Position numbers and translations under genes: made by a program. The notes beneath the pieces are model-generated. The model had not been told where the DNA came from. It searched no databases and worked only from the letters and a program-made list of their open reading frames with translations. This document shows, piece after piece, positions 1 to 6,087 of a stretch of DNA of 13,526 bases (position 1 is the stretch's first letter; each line of letters opens with the position of its first letter). The DNA lies in assembly GCA_020432595.1 (NCBI GenBank), contig JAGQGA010000080.1:1-13526 (forward strand), in the 5' to 3' direction. This DNA is from Anaerolineales bacterium (GTDB lineage Bacteria > Chloroflexota > Anaerolineae > Promineifilales > Promineifilaceae).

Positions 1-411
1 ACGGTTGCTGGTGCCCACGACAAAGCTGGCAAAGGTGAATCGCTGGTTGAGAAGGTTTTCGGTACCAATCAGAGGAGCTAGTGTGCCATTTTGTGGGAGA
101 GCGGGGACAACAGAAACGGCCGTTGCGCGGTCTATTGTTGCTGGAGCCGATGGAACAATCAGTTCGTCAGACCAGACAACGAACCGTAGCTGCGGCCGTT
201 GACCGAGAATGGCGGTTAATGTCCGTAAAATAGTGTCGTAAAGACGATTCTCTAGCCAATCTTTGGCATAATCATTGCGAACACCGATGACAAATTCATT
301 TGCTTCGCCTGCAATCAACCGTGCATCTTTTAGCCACGTGTTAAATGTGGCCTTGGTCATTTGCAGCTCTAATTCGCCAATGGTTGCTTTCCAAGCAGTT
401 TCTGGAGACAT
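1..411 (-). CDS. dnaA: Chromosomal replication initiator protein DnaA (N-terminal part, cut by window edge)
   Basis: DnaA is the AAA+ ATPase that binds DnaA boxes and opens the replication origin. Reading the minus strand from the ATG at 411-409 gives 137 codons with no stop before the edge. Residues 1 to about 85 resemble DnaA domain I, with the typical stretch GELELQMTKATFNTWLKDA near the start. A variable proline/alanine-rich linker (domain II) follows, and then LNQRFTFASFVVGTSNR, which matches the well-conserved entry into domain III (family form LNPRYTFDxFVVGxxNR). The Walker A and B motifs and the DNA-binding domain IV lie beyond the edge. The Shine-Dalgarno is weak (GAGG 11 nt before the ATG), and an in-frame TTG three codons upstream is an alternative start. 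The gene is divergent from spoVS across 882 nt of non-coding DNA. A dnaA paralogue cannot be excluded from the N-terminus alone. One AACGGCCGTT palindrome (115-124) lies inside the gene and encodes Thr-Ala-Val. Confidence 0.9.
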   Translation of the reverse strand, partial: MSPETAWKATIGELELQMTKATFNTWLKDARLIAGEANEFVIGVRNDYAKDWLENRLYDTILRTLTAILGQRPQLRFVVWSDELIVPSAPATIDRATAVSVVPALPQNGTLAPLIGTENLLNQRFTFASFVVGTSNR

Positions 412-649
412 ACGATCCAATACCTCGCCCAAACTAGGTCAGACAGACGCAATCTAACAAACGTTTAGAAAACGCGCTACACCGATAACTATATGATGGT
501 CTGGGGTACATCAAACCGTTGCCGCTTGATTGGACTTCTTTAGCCTAAAAATGAATGCCTTACAAGAACGTGGCTATTTGACACGATGGGTACAGTATGG
601 ACTCCCTTGTCTGTTTAACGCGCCTAACAAGACTGTTAAGTGCCTGAAT

Positions 650-671
650 ATTCTCATGGTATGATGAGAAT
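650..671. repeat. Perfect 8-bp inverted repeat (hairpin)
   Basis: ATTCTCAT (650-657), loop GGTATG, ATGAGAAT (664-671). No T-tract follows, so it does not look like an intrinsic terminator. It lies in the dnaA-spoVS gap, 36 nt from a second perfect hairpin. Confidence 0.6.
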
Positions 672-706
672 GCTCTGTTCCCGATCCTGTTCTTCCCTAG
701 CAAATG

Positions 707-726
707 CAGAACAATATGTTGTTCTG
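707..726. repeat. Perfect 8-bp inverted repeat (hairpin)
   Basis: CAGAACAA (707-714), loop TATG, TTGTTCTG (719-726). It could be a protein-binding palindrome or RNA hairpin, and no function is assigned. It is the second of two perfect hairpins in the dnaA-spoVS gap. Confidence 0.6.
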
Positions 727-840
727 TCATATGTACACTCACGTCTCTGCAAGCGATACCAGACAGCTTCGTAAGTGACAACGGTCTCTGCATTCTAGCA
801 AATTGCATGGTATGGGGCAATGGCAGTTAGGCGATTTTTC

Positions 841-920
841 CCTTAAAAGGTTGGTGTTTTTTTGTTGTTAGAACTGATTAAAGATAGAAAATTTTAAGGT
901 ATTATGTTAAATCTTGACCA
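841..920. other. A+T-rich tract (about 74% A+T), possible DNA unwinding element
   Basis: By count, 59 of 80 bases are A or T, well above the surrounding coding DNA. The tract includes T7 and AAAATTTTAA runs. Its place in the gap beside dnaA would suit a DNA unwinding element, but promoters and terminators are also A+T-rich. The role is inferred from location only. Confidence 0.3.
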
Positions 921-1147
921 GCAACCCTATTTCTAGGTTGGTAAACGGCCGTTAAACCCGCATATATGGGGGTATGGCGACATAATGCAAACGAAATAAA
1001 GACAACATCCGGCATAGTACTTCCAGAAAAACAGATGTGGCATCGTTGTACAAGCGAGGAGTTTGGGCATTAGCTCTTGTCATAATTCAAAATATGTAGT
1101 GCAACTGGTGTATAGCCGTGAATGAGGAGATCAAATCGCACCTAAAT

Positions 1148-1156
1148 TGTGGATAT
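1148..1156 (-). promoter_or_regulatory. Single near-consensus DnaA box
   Basis: The minus strand reads ATATCCACA, one mismatch from the consensus TTATCCACA. It is an isolated copy. I found no second good match in 412-1293, so this may be chance. Confidence 0.25.
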
Positions 1157-1178
1157 AAATTTTTGCTATTCCGAAAAT

Positions 1179-1248
1179 CTCAAGTAAACTTAACAAAGAT
1201 GCTTGACAAAAATCTTGAGTATTGTCTAGAATTACCATTTATCTTGAG
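1179..1248. promoter_or_regulatory. Three CTTGAG/CTCAAG copies around the spoVS promoter (possible operator)
   Basis: CTCAAG at 1179-1184 lies upstream of the -35, CTTGAG at 1214-1219 lies in the spacer, and CTTGAG at 1243-1248 lies just after the expected start site. The last two are part of a longer repeat, ATCTTGAG(T/A)ATT, at 1212-1223 and 1241-1252. Copies placed upstream, within and downstream of a promoter are what a repressor operator set would look like. No regulator is identified. Confidence 0.3.
1203..1232 (+). promoter_or_regulatory. Sigma-70-type promoter of spoVS
   Basis: A perfect -35 TTGACA (1203-1208) is separated by 18 nt from TAGAAT (1227-1232), which is one base from TATAAT. 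Transcription would start near 1239, giving a leader of about 55 nt before the spoVS ATG at 1294. This is the best promoter match in the window. Confidence 0.65.
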
Positions 1249-1293
1249 AATTCATCGGCTCAATACATAATTGGACAACTTGGAGGCCCAAAT

Positions 1294-1554
1294 ATGAATG
1301 TAATAAAAGTCTCTGCCCGGTCGCGTACTGCTGCTGTTGCTGGCGCAATTGCCGGGGTTATCCGCGAAGTTAACCGGGCGGAAGTGCAGGCGATAGGTGC
1401 TGGTGCTGTTAACCAAGCGTTGAAAGCGATAGTTATTGCGAAAGGGTATTTGCAGGAAGAAGGCGTTGAAGTTGTTTGCGATCCCGAATTTGTCGATGTC
1501 GCTATTGACGGTCAGGAACGGACTGCTATTCGGCTTGTTGTGTCCCCGCGCTAG
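1294..1554 (+). CDS. spoVS: Stage V sporulation protein S (SpoVS) homologue
   Basis: This small protein of 86 residues matches the SpoVS family over its full length. It begins MNVIKVSARSR, has the signature AIGAGAVNQALKAI in the middle, and ends with DGQERTAIRLVVSPR, all close to the family pattern. In Bacillus SpoVS acts at spore coat assembly and septation, but homologues are widespread in bacteria that do not sporulate, and there the role is poorly understood; an Alba-like nucleic-acid-binding fold is described for the family. The ATG at 1294 is chosen because GGAGG (1282-1286) lies 7 nt before it and because family members start here. A longer reading from a TTG at 1222 would run through the promoter's -10 box. 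The gene is transcribed from its own promoter and followed by a strong terminator, so it is probably monocistronic. Its partner across the gap is dnaA. Confidence 0.92.
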   Translation: MNVIKVSARSRTAAVAGAIAGVIREVNRAEVQAIGAGAVNQALKAIVIAKGYLQEEGVEVVCDPEFVDVAIDGQERTAIRLVVSPR

Positions 1555-1645
1555 AAATTTTGTGGTTGTGCCAAAACGGCCGTTTTCTTTTTGATTGCCT
1601 AGGATGAAAAAGAGAGGGTAGTTGCGGCCTAGTTGTAGAAAGCAG

Positions 1646-1679
1646 AAAGGTACGGATTTTCCGTGCCTTTTTTGTTTTA
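1646..1679 (+). terminator. Rho-independent terminator after spoVS
   Basis: The stem is AAAGGTACGGA (1646-1656) with TCCGTGCCTTT (1660-1670), 11 bp including one G-U pair, with a 3-nt loop. It runs into T-rich sequence (TTTTTTGTTTT). It ends spoVS 92 nt after the stop codon and insulates the next gene. Confidence 0.85.
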
Positions 1680-1734
1680 TGGGTGGACAGTCAGCCTGCC
1701 TATAAAACAAAATTTTTGGGAGATGGAGCAGAAT

Positions 1735-2454
1735 ATGTTTGAACCAACAGCCTTTTTTAATTTAGAAGATTCATTTGTGGCCTCTTTTTTTGTGGAATGC
1801 CATTATGTGTGGGAGGCGATTGGCCACATTGAAACGCACATAGCGCGGCTGGTGGGAGATGGGCAGCAGATTTTGGGCGAGGTAATGCCGGGAGCGTATT
1901 TGGGAAAACGGCCGTTATTCATCGCCCCTACCGCCATCATTGAACCCGGTGCTTATGTACATGGCCCGGCCTACATTGGCGAAGGATGCGTGGTGCGTCA
2001 CGGTGCTTTTGTGCGTGAAAATGTGATTATGCTGCCGGGCAGCGTGCTGGGGCACGCCAGCGAAGCTAAAAACAGTCTCTTTTTACCCCACGCCCATGCG
2101 CCGCACTTTAACTATGTCGGCGATTCCATTTTAGGGCATCGGGTTAACCTGGGCGCAGGTACCAAGTTAAGCAATTTGGGAATTTTAAGCGAAAAGGACA
2201 AGCAGACGGGAAAACGGCCGTCTATTAAGTTGGAAGTGGATGGACAAACCTTTGATACAGGGTTAGCTAAAATGGGAGCCATTTTAGGCGACGATACTCA
2301 GACTGGCTGCAATGCAGTGCTTAACCCCGGCTGCGTTATTGGGGCACGCACGCTGATTTATGGCACTGTCAGCCTGCGTAAAGGGTACCATCCACCCGAC
2401 AGCATCATCAAACTGCGCCAAAATGTGCGGCGTATTGACCGTCTAGATTCGTGA
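1735..2454 (+). CDS. Stand-alone left-handed beta-helix (hexapeptide-repeat) protein, GlmU/sugar-1-P nucleotidyltransferase C-terminal type
   Basis: The product is 239 residues. From about residue 47 to 215 it shows imperfect hexapeptide repeats ([LIV]-G-x-x-x-x style), for example IIEPGAYVHGPAYIGEGCVV and later GAILGDDTQTGCNAVLNPGCVIG, typical of left-handed beta-helix acyltransferases. The break in the helix (about 140-175, GAGTKLSNLGILSEKDK and on to GQTFDTG) followed by KMGAILGD resembles the C-terminal half of GlmU and archaeal sugar-1-phosphate nucleotidyl/acetyltransferases. The N-terminal nucleotidyltransferase domain is absent, so this would be an acyltransferase-like or binding module only; the substrate is unknown. 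The start at 1735 has GGAG (1725-1728) 6 nt upstream. An in-frame ATG at 1723 is possible, and the one at 1663 lies inside the spoVS terminator and is unlikely. Two copies of the ACGGCCGT palindrome core fall in this gene (1908 and 2214). Confidence 0.8.
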   Translation: MFEPTAFFNLEDSFVASFFVECHYVWEAIGHIETHIARLVGDGQQILGEVMPGAYLGKRPLFIAPTAIIEPGAYVHGPAYIGEGCVVRHGAFVRENVIMLPGSVLGHASEAKNSLFLPHAHAPHFNYVGDSILGHRVNLGAGTKLSNLGILSEKDKQTGKRPSIKLEVDGQTFDTGLAKMGAILGDDTQTGCNAVLNPGCVIGARTLIYGTVSLRKGYHPPDSIIKLRQNVRRIDRLDS

Positions 2455-2456
2455 TG

Positions 2457-2518
2457 GTGGCTGGTGGTTGGTAAGAAGAGGCGGTATCTATCAGCCACTA
2501 GCAACTCGCTACCAACCA
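2457..2518. repeat. Perfect 9-bp inverted repeat downstream of the beta-helix gene
   Basis: TGGTTGGTA (2465-2473) and TACCAACCA (2510-2518) are perfect complements 36 nt apart. A second pair, GTGGCTG (2457-2463) and CAGCCAC (2492-2498), interleaves with it rather than nesting, so the two stems could form only one at a time or as a pseudoknot. There is no T-tract. It starts 3 nt after the stop codon and may help end transcription. Confidence 0.5.
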
Positions 2519-2583
2519 TGTTGTAACCACGTTGCACCGACGCTGAGACAAGGACGAGGATTGGAATTCTCGGCTATTCGACA

Positions 2584-2675
2584 TTATCGGAATTAACTTT
2601 ATGTCACGCAAAGACGCAAAGGAAAAATGCTTGGCGACTTTGCGACTTTGCGTGAGAAATTCTTATTTCCGATAA
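2584..2675. repeat. Long imperfect inverted repeat with TCACGCAAAG core, between convergent genes
   Basis: Arms 2584-2621 and 2638-2675 match at 31 of 38 positions around a 16-nt loop. The outer 9 bp (TTATCGGAA/TTCCGATAA) and the inner block (TCACGCAAAG, then CGCAAAG) pair perfectly; the middle is mismatched. It lies 10 nt from the end of the minus-strand fusion gene and 130 nt after the plus-strand gene, so it could serve as a bidirectional terminator. The structure also fits a dispersed REP/MITE-like element. There is no strong T-tract on either side. Confidence 0.65.
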
Positions 2676-2685
2676 TCTCTATTGT

Positions 2686-3837
2686 CTAGCGGCTTCCTTT
2701 TTTCCCCGCTTTGCGTAAATCAGTTGAAGAAATATCCAGGCGGAATCTGTTAGCTGGAATGCCCTTAAACAAGTGGGTATAGCCGGCCGGAATGGACAAA
2801 TCGTGGCAGGAATGGAAGAGACCGTGATGATCTATGCGACCAGCTACCAAAAAATCACACTCTAGGTCACTGAGTTCAGCCAAAGCCGCGTGCAGGCCCT
2901 CCATTGTGTCGTTGTAAAAGCGGGGCTGCAAAATGCGGACGGCGGTATCGTAGCCAACGACAAAAGTGGTATGGGGAAAAAGCCTGGCCTTTTGGATAAA
3001 CGTGGGCGCACTGGTGATGTAAACCGGGTAGCGGCCGGCAAACTGTGCCAGCCGATCCAAAATGACGGCGTGGGGCAGCGGGGGCTTATCGGCATTGATG
3101 GCAGGTAGTTCAAAGGCAACAGGGTGGCCGATCAGTTCTTCGGCTACCTCAGCCAACGCTAGGTGTCCGTCGTGCAGGGGGTTGAAGGAGCCGGATAGCA
3201 AAACGCGGGGATTCACGCCGTTGTCGCGGATGCGCCCATCGGCATAAACACCAAAGAAAGAAATTTCTCGATTGAGCAGTTTGTCAACGGCCGTTGTGAA
3301 TTCATAAACGGCCGTTTCCACCCTATCCCCCGCCTTCCAATCAATGGGCACCGGCTCCACGCCACACGCCTGCGCCAGCAAATGGAGCAGCATGTGGCTG
3401 ACAATAGCTTCCTCACCCGCCCGGTCCCGCGCCCCTTTGTCTAAATACAGACTTACACACGTCACCGACTCAAGCTGCCACAGTGCCATGTAAGCACGAT
3501 GCTCCCCTTTTTTAGGGCGGTTGGTGGCAATGGTAGCTGTGCAGGCTAATCCTAAAACCGGCCGTTCCTCGTTCTCAAGCTGCCGCGCCCGCGTAAACGC
3601 TCGTCCAGCCAAAAAATTCGCCGTTTGTGCATCAACATATTTGGGTGGCACGTACCCCAAAAAATCGTTGAAGGCTGTGTAACTATAGGGAACCACCGCC
3701 TCTAAAAGCGTTCCCGATGCCCCACCGACCCCCAATATATCGGCTAACGCCTGGCTCCCCGCTCCAGCCGTCACAAAAACGAGGCGCGGTGGCGTTTGGT
3801 GGATAGCCTCAATCATCGAATATAGAGCATTATCCAT
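2686..3837 (-). CDS. Two-domain protein: CinA-like N-terminus fused to nicotinate-nucleotide adenylyltransferase-like C-terminus
   Basis: The product has 383 residues. Residues about 8-160 align by eye with the CinA C-terminal/PncC (NMN amidohydrolase) domain: GAGSQALADILGVGGAS, then VPYSYTAFNDFLG. Residues about 210-378 are a nucleotidylyltransferase domain with GSFNPLHDGH at 216-225 (the HxGH ATP-binding motif) and DISSTDLR at 368-375 (the ISSTxxR motif), as in NadD and related enzymes. PncC and NadD activities would be sequential (NMN to NaMN to NaAD). However, the CinA half seems to lack the family's ESCTGG and GIAGP motifs, so it may be non-catalytic. From memory, similar two-domain proteins occur in plants. 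The start is the first ATG; it has no clear Shine-Dalgarno. It lies 35 nt downstream of the S9 peptidase stop and is probably co-transcribed. Two AACGGCCGTT sites (3286, 3307) lie only 11 nt apart inside it. Confidence 0.8.
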   Translation of the reverse strand: MDNALYSMIEAIHQTPPRLVFVTAGAGSQALADILGVGGASGTLLEAVVPYSYTAFNDFLGYVPPKYVDAQTANFLAGRAFTRARQLENEERPVLGLACTATIATNRPKKGEHRAYMALWQLESVTCVSLYLDKGARDRAGEEAIVSHMLLHLLAQACGVEPVPIDWKAGDRVETAVYEFTTAVDKLLNREISFFGVYADGRIRDNGVNPRVLLSGSFNPLHDGHLALAEVAEELIGHPVAFELPAINADKPPLPHAVILDRLAQFAGRYPVYITSAPTFIQKARLFPHTTFVVGYDTAVRILQPRFYNDTMEGLHAALAELSDLECDFLVAGRIDHHGLFHSCHDLSIPAGYTHLFKGIPANRFRLDISSTDLRKAGKKGSR

Positions 3838-3872
3838 GAGCTAAAAGGTGGAACAATTTTGCCAAATTGCCC

Positions 3873-5822
3873 CTACAAATTGACAATCTCAACTGGCTCG
3901 ACAGGCGCAGCCAATTCAAAGCCAAACACCTTGCCGTAAAAATACAGCTCGGCTTCCAGCGACCGCTTAATATTTTCTGCCCGGCGGAAACCATGCTGCT
4001 CTCCCTCGAACGGCAAATAAGCCACGGGAATTCCCTTCGCTTGCAGCGCAGCAAACATCATTTCTGCTTGGTTGGGCGGCACCACCTTGTCTTCCAGCCC
4101 CTGAAACAGGATCAGCGGGCAGCTTAGCTGGTCAATATAGTGAATGGGCGACCGCTGGCGGTATTTTTCCTTCTCCGCCGGATAAGCCCCAATCAGGCTG
4201 TCAAGATAGCGGGATTCAAATTTGTGCGTTTCCAGGGCCATGGCTTCCATGTCGCTGATACCAAAATGGCTGGCTCCGGCGCTAAACAAATCGTGGAAAG
4301 TAAGGGCACAGAGGGTAGTATAGCCCCCAGCACTGCCGCCACGAATGGCAAGACGGTTGCCATCGGCCAGCCCTTGTGCCACCAAATAACGGGCGGCGTT
4401 GGCGCAATCCACCACATCTACTACTCCCCAGGTGCCATTTAGCCGCTGCCGATAGTCGCGCCCATAGCCCGTGCTGCCCCCGTAGTTGACATCTACAACC
4501 CCAATACCCCGACTTGTCCAATATTGAATACTCAAGGATAGCCCGGCATTGGTGGCACTAGTCGGCCCTCCATGACTGAGAACAAGCAGCGGTGGTTTTT
4601 CATCGTCTGGGGCAGCATAGTCTTTGTTGGTGGGTGGATAGAAATAGGCATGAGCGGTGAGGCCATCAGCGGTGGGAAATTCGATAGGCTGGGCAACGGC
4701 GATGTAACCGGGGTCAATGGTGAGCTTGCTGGCTTGGGCAAGCAGCGTTTGGTCGCCCGTTGCCAAATCGTGGCAGACGATGGCGGCAGCGGCGGTGGCG
4801 GAGCTGCCAAGATAGATGAGCTTACCGTTGGCGATATGAATGTTAGAACCTACGTAAGGTATATCAAACGGGGTGAGTTGGTGACTGGTCAGATCAAGAC
4901 GGGCAATGGTACTGCTGCCGTTTTGCGTGTACCAGCAGATGAGGGTGTTGGCATCGGCAAAATCGTATGTGGATTGACCAAATACCCATTGCGGTTGACC
5001 AAATTCGGCCACCATTGGGTAAACAGGTTTTCCCTTGTCACCATCCCAGCGGTAGAGGTTCCACCAGTTGCTGCGGTCGCTGATGTAGTAGAGAATGCCA
5101 TCGGGTGACCAACGTGGCTGGAAGATGGATTCTTCTTTGCCGCCAGCGATTTGCCGGGCGTTGCTAAGGGTGTGGTTGCCTTCTACGTCAAGGCTCAGGT
5201 CAGCCAGCCATAGCTCGGTGCCATCCCAAGGCATGTTGGGGTGGTTCCAGGTGAGCCAGGCAAGCTGCTGCCCGTTTGGGCTGAGGGCAGGGGATGAATA
5301 AAAGTCGTTGCCGCCAGCGAGAATGGTGCCGTCGTCGCGGCCGTCGAGCCGGAGGCTGACGAGGCTGTTTTGGGCTTCAGCCGGGGCTTGGCGGTGGTCT
5401 TCGCGGATACAGAGCAAACGGCCGTTTCTCCCATCCACCACCCCATCGGCAAAACGTAATGCTCCTGCACTCAAATCCGGCGTTACCGGTTTGGAGGTGC
5501 CACCCGGCTCCTGCCGATACAGTCGCTGGTCGGCAAAGCTGGCAAAGATGACGGTGCCATCGTGAACCGTATACGAGCCACCCCCATATTCATGAACGCG
5601 GGTACGGGCATTAAAAGGTGTGGGTGTCAGGTCAACACGCCCGTCAGCCTCTGTCCACTTGACAATTACGTAGCGCCCACCCTCGGTCGGCCGACCCTCT
5701 GTCCAATACACAGCGTCACCATCTACCACAAGCTGCCCCAGGCTAATCGTGCCGCCAACCAGCAAATCTGCCGTAATAGGTGAATCCCAAGAACCATAAG
5801 GTGCAATTATTTTGTTGCTCAT
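3873..5822 (-). CDS. S9 family peptidase (prolyl oligopeptidase / acylaminoacyl-peptidase type)
   Basis: This 649-residue serine peptidase is predicted to cleave short peptides. The N-terminal 370 residues or so look like a beta-propeller, with PD40-like pieces such as ALSPNGQQLAWLTW (179-192) and PRWSPDGILYYIS (236-248). The C-terminal alpha/beta-hydrolase domain carries SHGGP (416-420, oxyanion region), the nucleophile elbow GGSAGG with Ser497, Asp578 in LEDKVVPP, and His610 in GEQHGF, a complete Ser-Asp-His triad in the order expected for S9. There is no signal peptide, so it is probably cytoplasmic. The length is normal for the family. The ATG at 5822 lacks a Shine-Dalgarno but has TATGAT exactly 6 nt before it, which suggests a leaderless transcript. 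It is divergent from the sugar kinase and probably heads a two-gene unit with the fusion gene downstream. Confidence 0.92.
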   Translation of the reverse strand: MSNKIIAPYGSWDSPITADLLVGGTISLGQLVVDGDAVYWTEGRPTEGGRYVIVKWTEADGRVDLTPTPFNARTRVHEYGGGSYTVHDGTVIFASFADQRLYRQEPGGTSKPVTPDLSAGALRFADGVVDGRNGRLLCIREDHRQAPAEAQNSLVSLRLDGRDDGTILAGGNDFYSSPALSPNGQQLAWLTWNHPNMPWDGTELWLADLSLDVEGNHTLSNARQIAGGKEESIFQPRWSPDGILYYISDRSNWWNLYRWDGDKGKPVYPMVAEFGQPQWVFGQSTYDFADANTLICWYTQNGSSTIARLDLTSHQLTPFDIPYVGSNIHIANGKLIYLGSSATAAAAIVCHDLATGDQTLLAQASKLTIDPGYIAVAQPIEFPTADGLTAHAYFYPPTNKDYAAPDDEKPPLLVLSHGGPTSATNAGLSLSIQYWTSRGIGVVDVNYGGSTGYGRDYRQRLNGTWGVVDVVDCANAARYLVAQGLADGNRLAIRGGSAGGYTTLCALTFHDLFSAGASHFGISDMEAMALETHKFESRYLDSLIGAYPAEKEKYRQRSPIHYIDQLSCPLILFQGLEDKVVPPNQAEMMFAALQAKGIPVAYLPFEGEQHGFRRAENIKRSLEAELYFYGKVFGFELAAPVEPVEIVNL

Positions 5823-6027
5823 AGGCTGATCATAAACGGGATTGCTCGTTTCGCCAATGGTTTAAAATTGTAAGCGGTGTTGTGATTATTTTCGACCATA
5901 ATATTCATAATTGTTTGCTCTGGCAGATCAATTGTAACCCTTTCCAACACAACCAACCCTCTTTTGCTCTTGCGCTGCTGCACTACTGCTAACGCCGAAC
6001 GTATCTGTAGGCAGTGCCAAGAGCCAC
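5823..6027. other. Divergent intergenic region, no gene recognised
   Basis: Apart from the predicted peptidase promoter at its left end, I see only A+T-rich sequence around 5880-5915 and nothing that reads as a gene. A minus-strand ORF (5819-6139) runs through the terminator and into the kinase gene and shows no family features. A small transcript ending at the 6028-6058 terminator is possible but has no recognised structure. Confidence 0.4.
5829..5857 (-). promoter_or_regulatory. Predicted leaderless promoter of the S9 peptidase gene
   Basis: On the minus strand, TTGGCG (5857-5852) and TATGAT (5834-5829) are separated by 17 nt. The -10 box ends 6 nt before the ATG, so transcription would start at or next to the start codon. 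The lack of a ribosome binding site agrees. Mapped ends would be needed to prove it. Confidence 0.5.
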
Positions 6028-6058
6028 AAAAACCACTCCACGCGAGTGGTTTTTTTTG
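6028..6058 (+). terminator. Strong rho-independent terminator just upstream of the sugar kinase
   Basis: AAAAACCACTC (6028-6038) pairs perfectly with GAGTGGTTTTT (6044-6054) around loop CACGC, followed by more T (run ends at 6057). The flanking A and T runs make it usable on both strands. It sits only 29 nt before the kinase ATG, so it cannot be that gene's own terminator. Confidence 0.8.
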
Positions 6059-6075
6059 TCTGTGGCAGAATCGGG

Positions 6076-6081
6076 TATCAT
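6076..6081 (+). promoter_or_regulatory. Predicted -10 box of a leaderless sugar kinase transcript
   Basis: TATCAT (one base from TATAAT) ends 6 nt before the ATG at 6088, the same spacing as in the divergent peptidase gene. No good -35 is visible at the right distance; the T-rich terminator tail occupies it. No Shine-Dalgarno precedes the ATG. Confidence 0.4.
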
Positions 6082-6087
6082 TTTCTG

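Larger units (their letters stand above)
412..1293. other. Long non-coding region between dnaA and spoVS; candidate replication origin/control region
   Basis: This is an 882-nt gap between divergent dnaA and spoVS. The only sizeable ORF in it (560-820, minus) has no recognisable domain and covers hairpins, so I treat the region as non-coding. Visible contents are two perfect 8-bp hairpins (650-671 and 707-726), a 74% A+T stretch at 841-920 that could serve as an unwinding element, one AACGGCCGTT palindrome (944-953), and one near match to the DnaA box (TGTGGATAT at 1148-1156, the reverse strand reading ATATCCACA, one base from TTATCCACA). A promoter and CTTGAG repeats sit at the right end. 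Position beside dnaA fits oriC, but I do not see a cluster of canonical DnaA boxes, so this is a hypothesis. The dnaA promoter was not located. Confidence 0.4.

Noticed and set aside
560..820. 86-codon minus-strand ORF in the dnaA-spoVS gap
   Set aside because: No domain signature, no convincing ribosome binding site, and it covers two perfect hairpins. More likely a chance ORF.
1222..1293. Longer SpoVS reading starting from TTG at 1222
   Set aside because: It would overlap the -10 box of the promoter. The family's proteins start at the ATG at 1294, which has a good Shine-Dalgarno.
412..1293. Cluster of DnaA boxes proving oriC
   Set aside because: Searching by eye for TTATNCACA and its complement gave only one near match, so the origin is listed only as a hypothesis.
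1252..1710. 152-codon minus-strand ORF opposite spoVS
   Set aside because: It is the antisense shadow of spoVS and its terminator, with no family resemblance.
4572..5108. 178-codon plus-strand ORF inside the S9 peptidase gene
   Set aside because: It is Gly/Val-rich antisense sequence of a clearly recognised peptidase with a complete catalytic triad.
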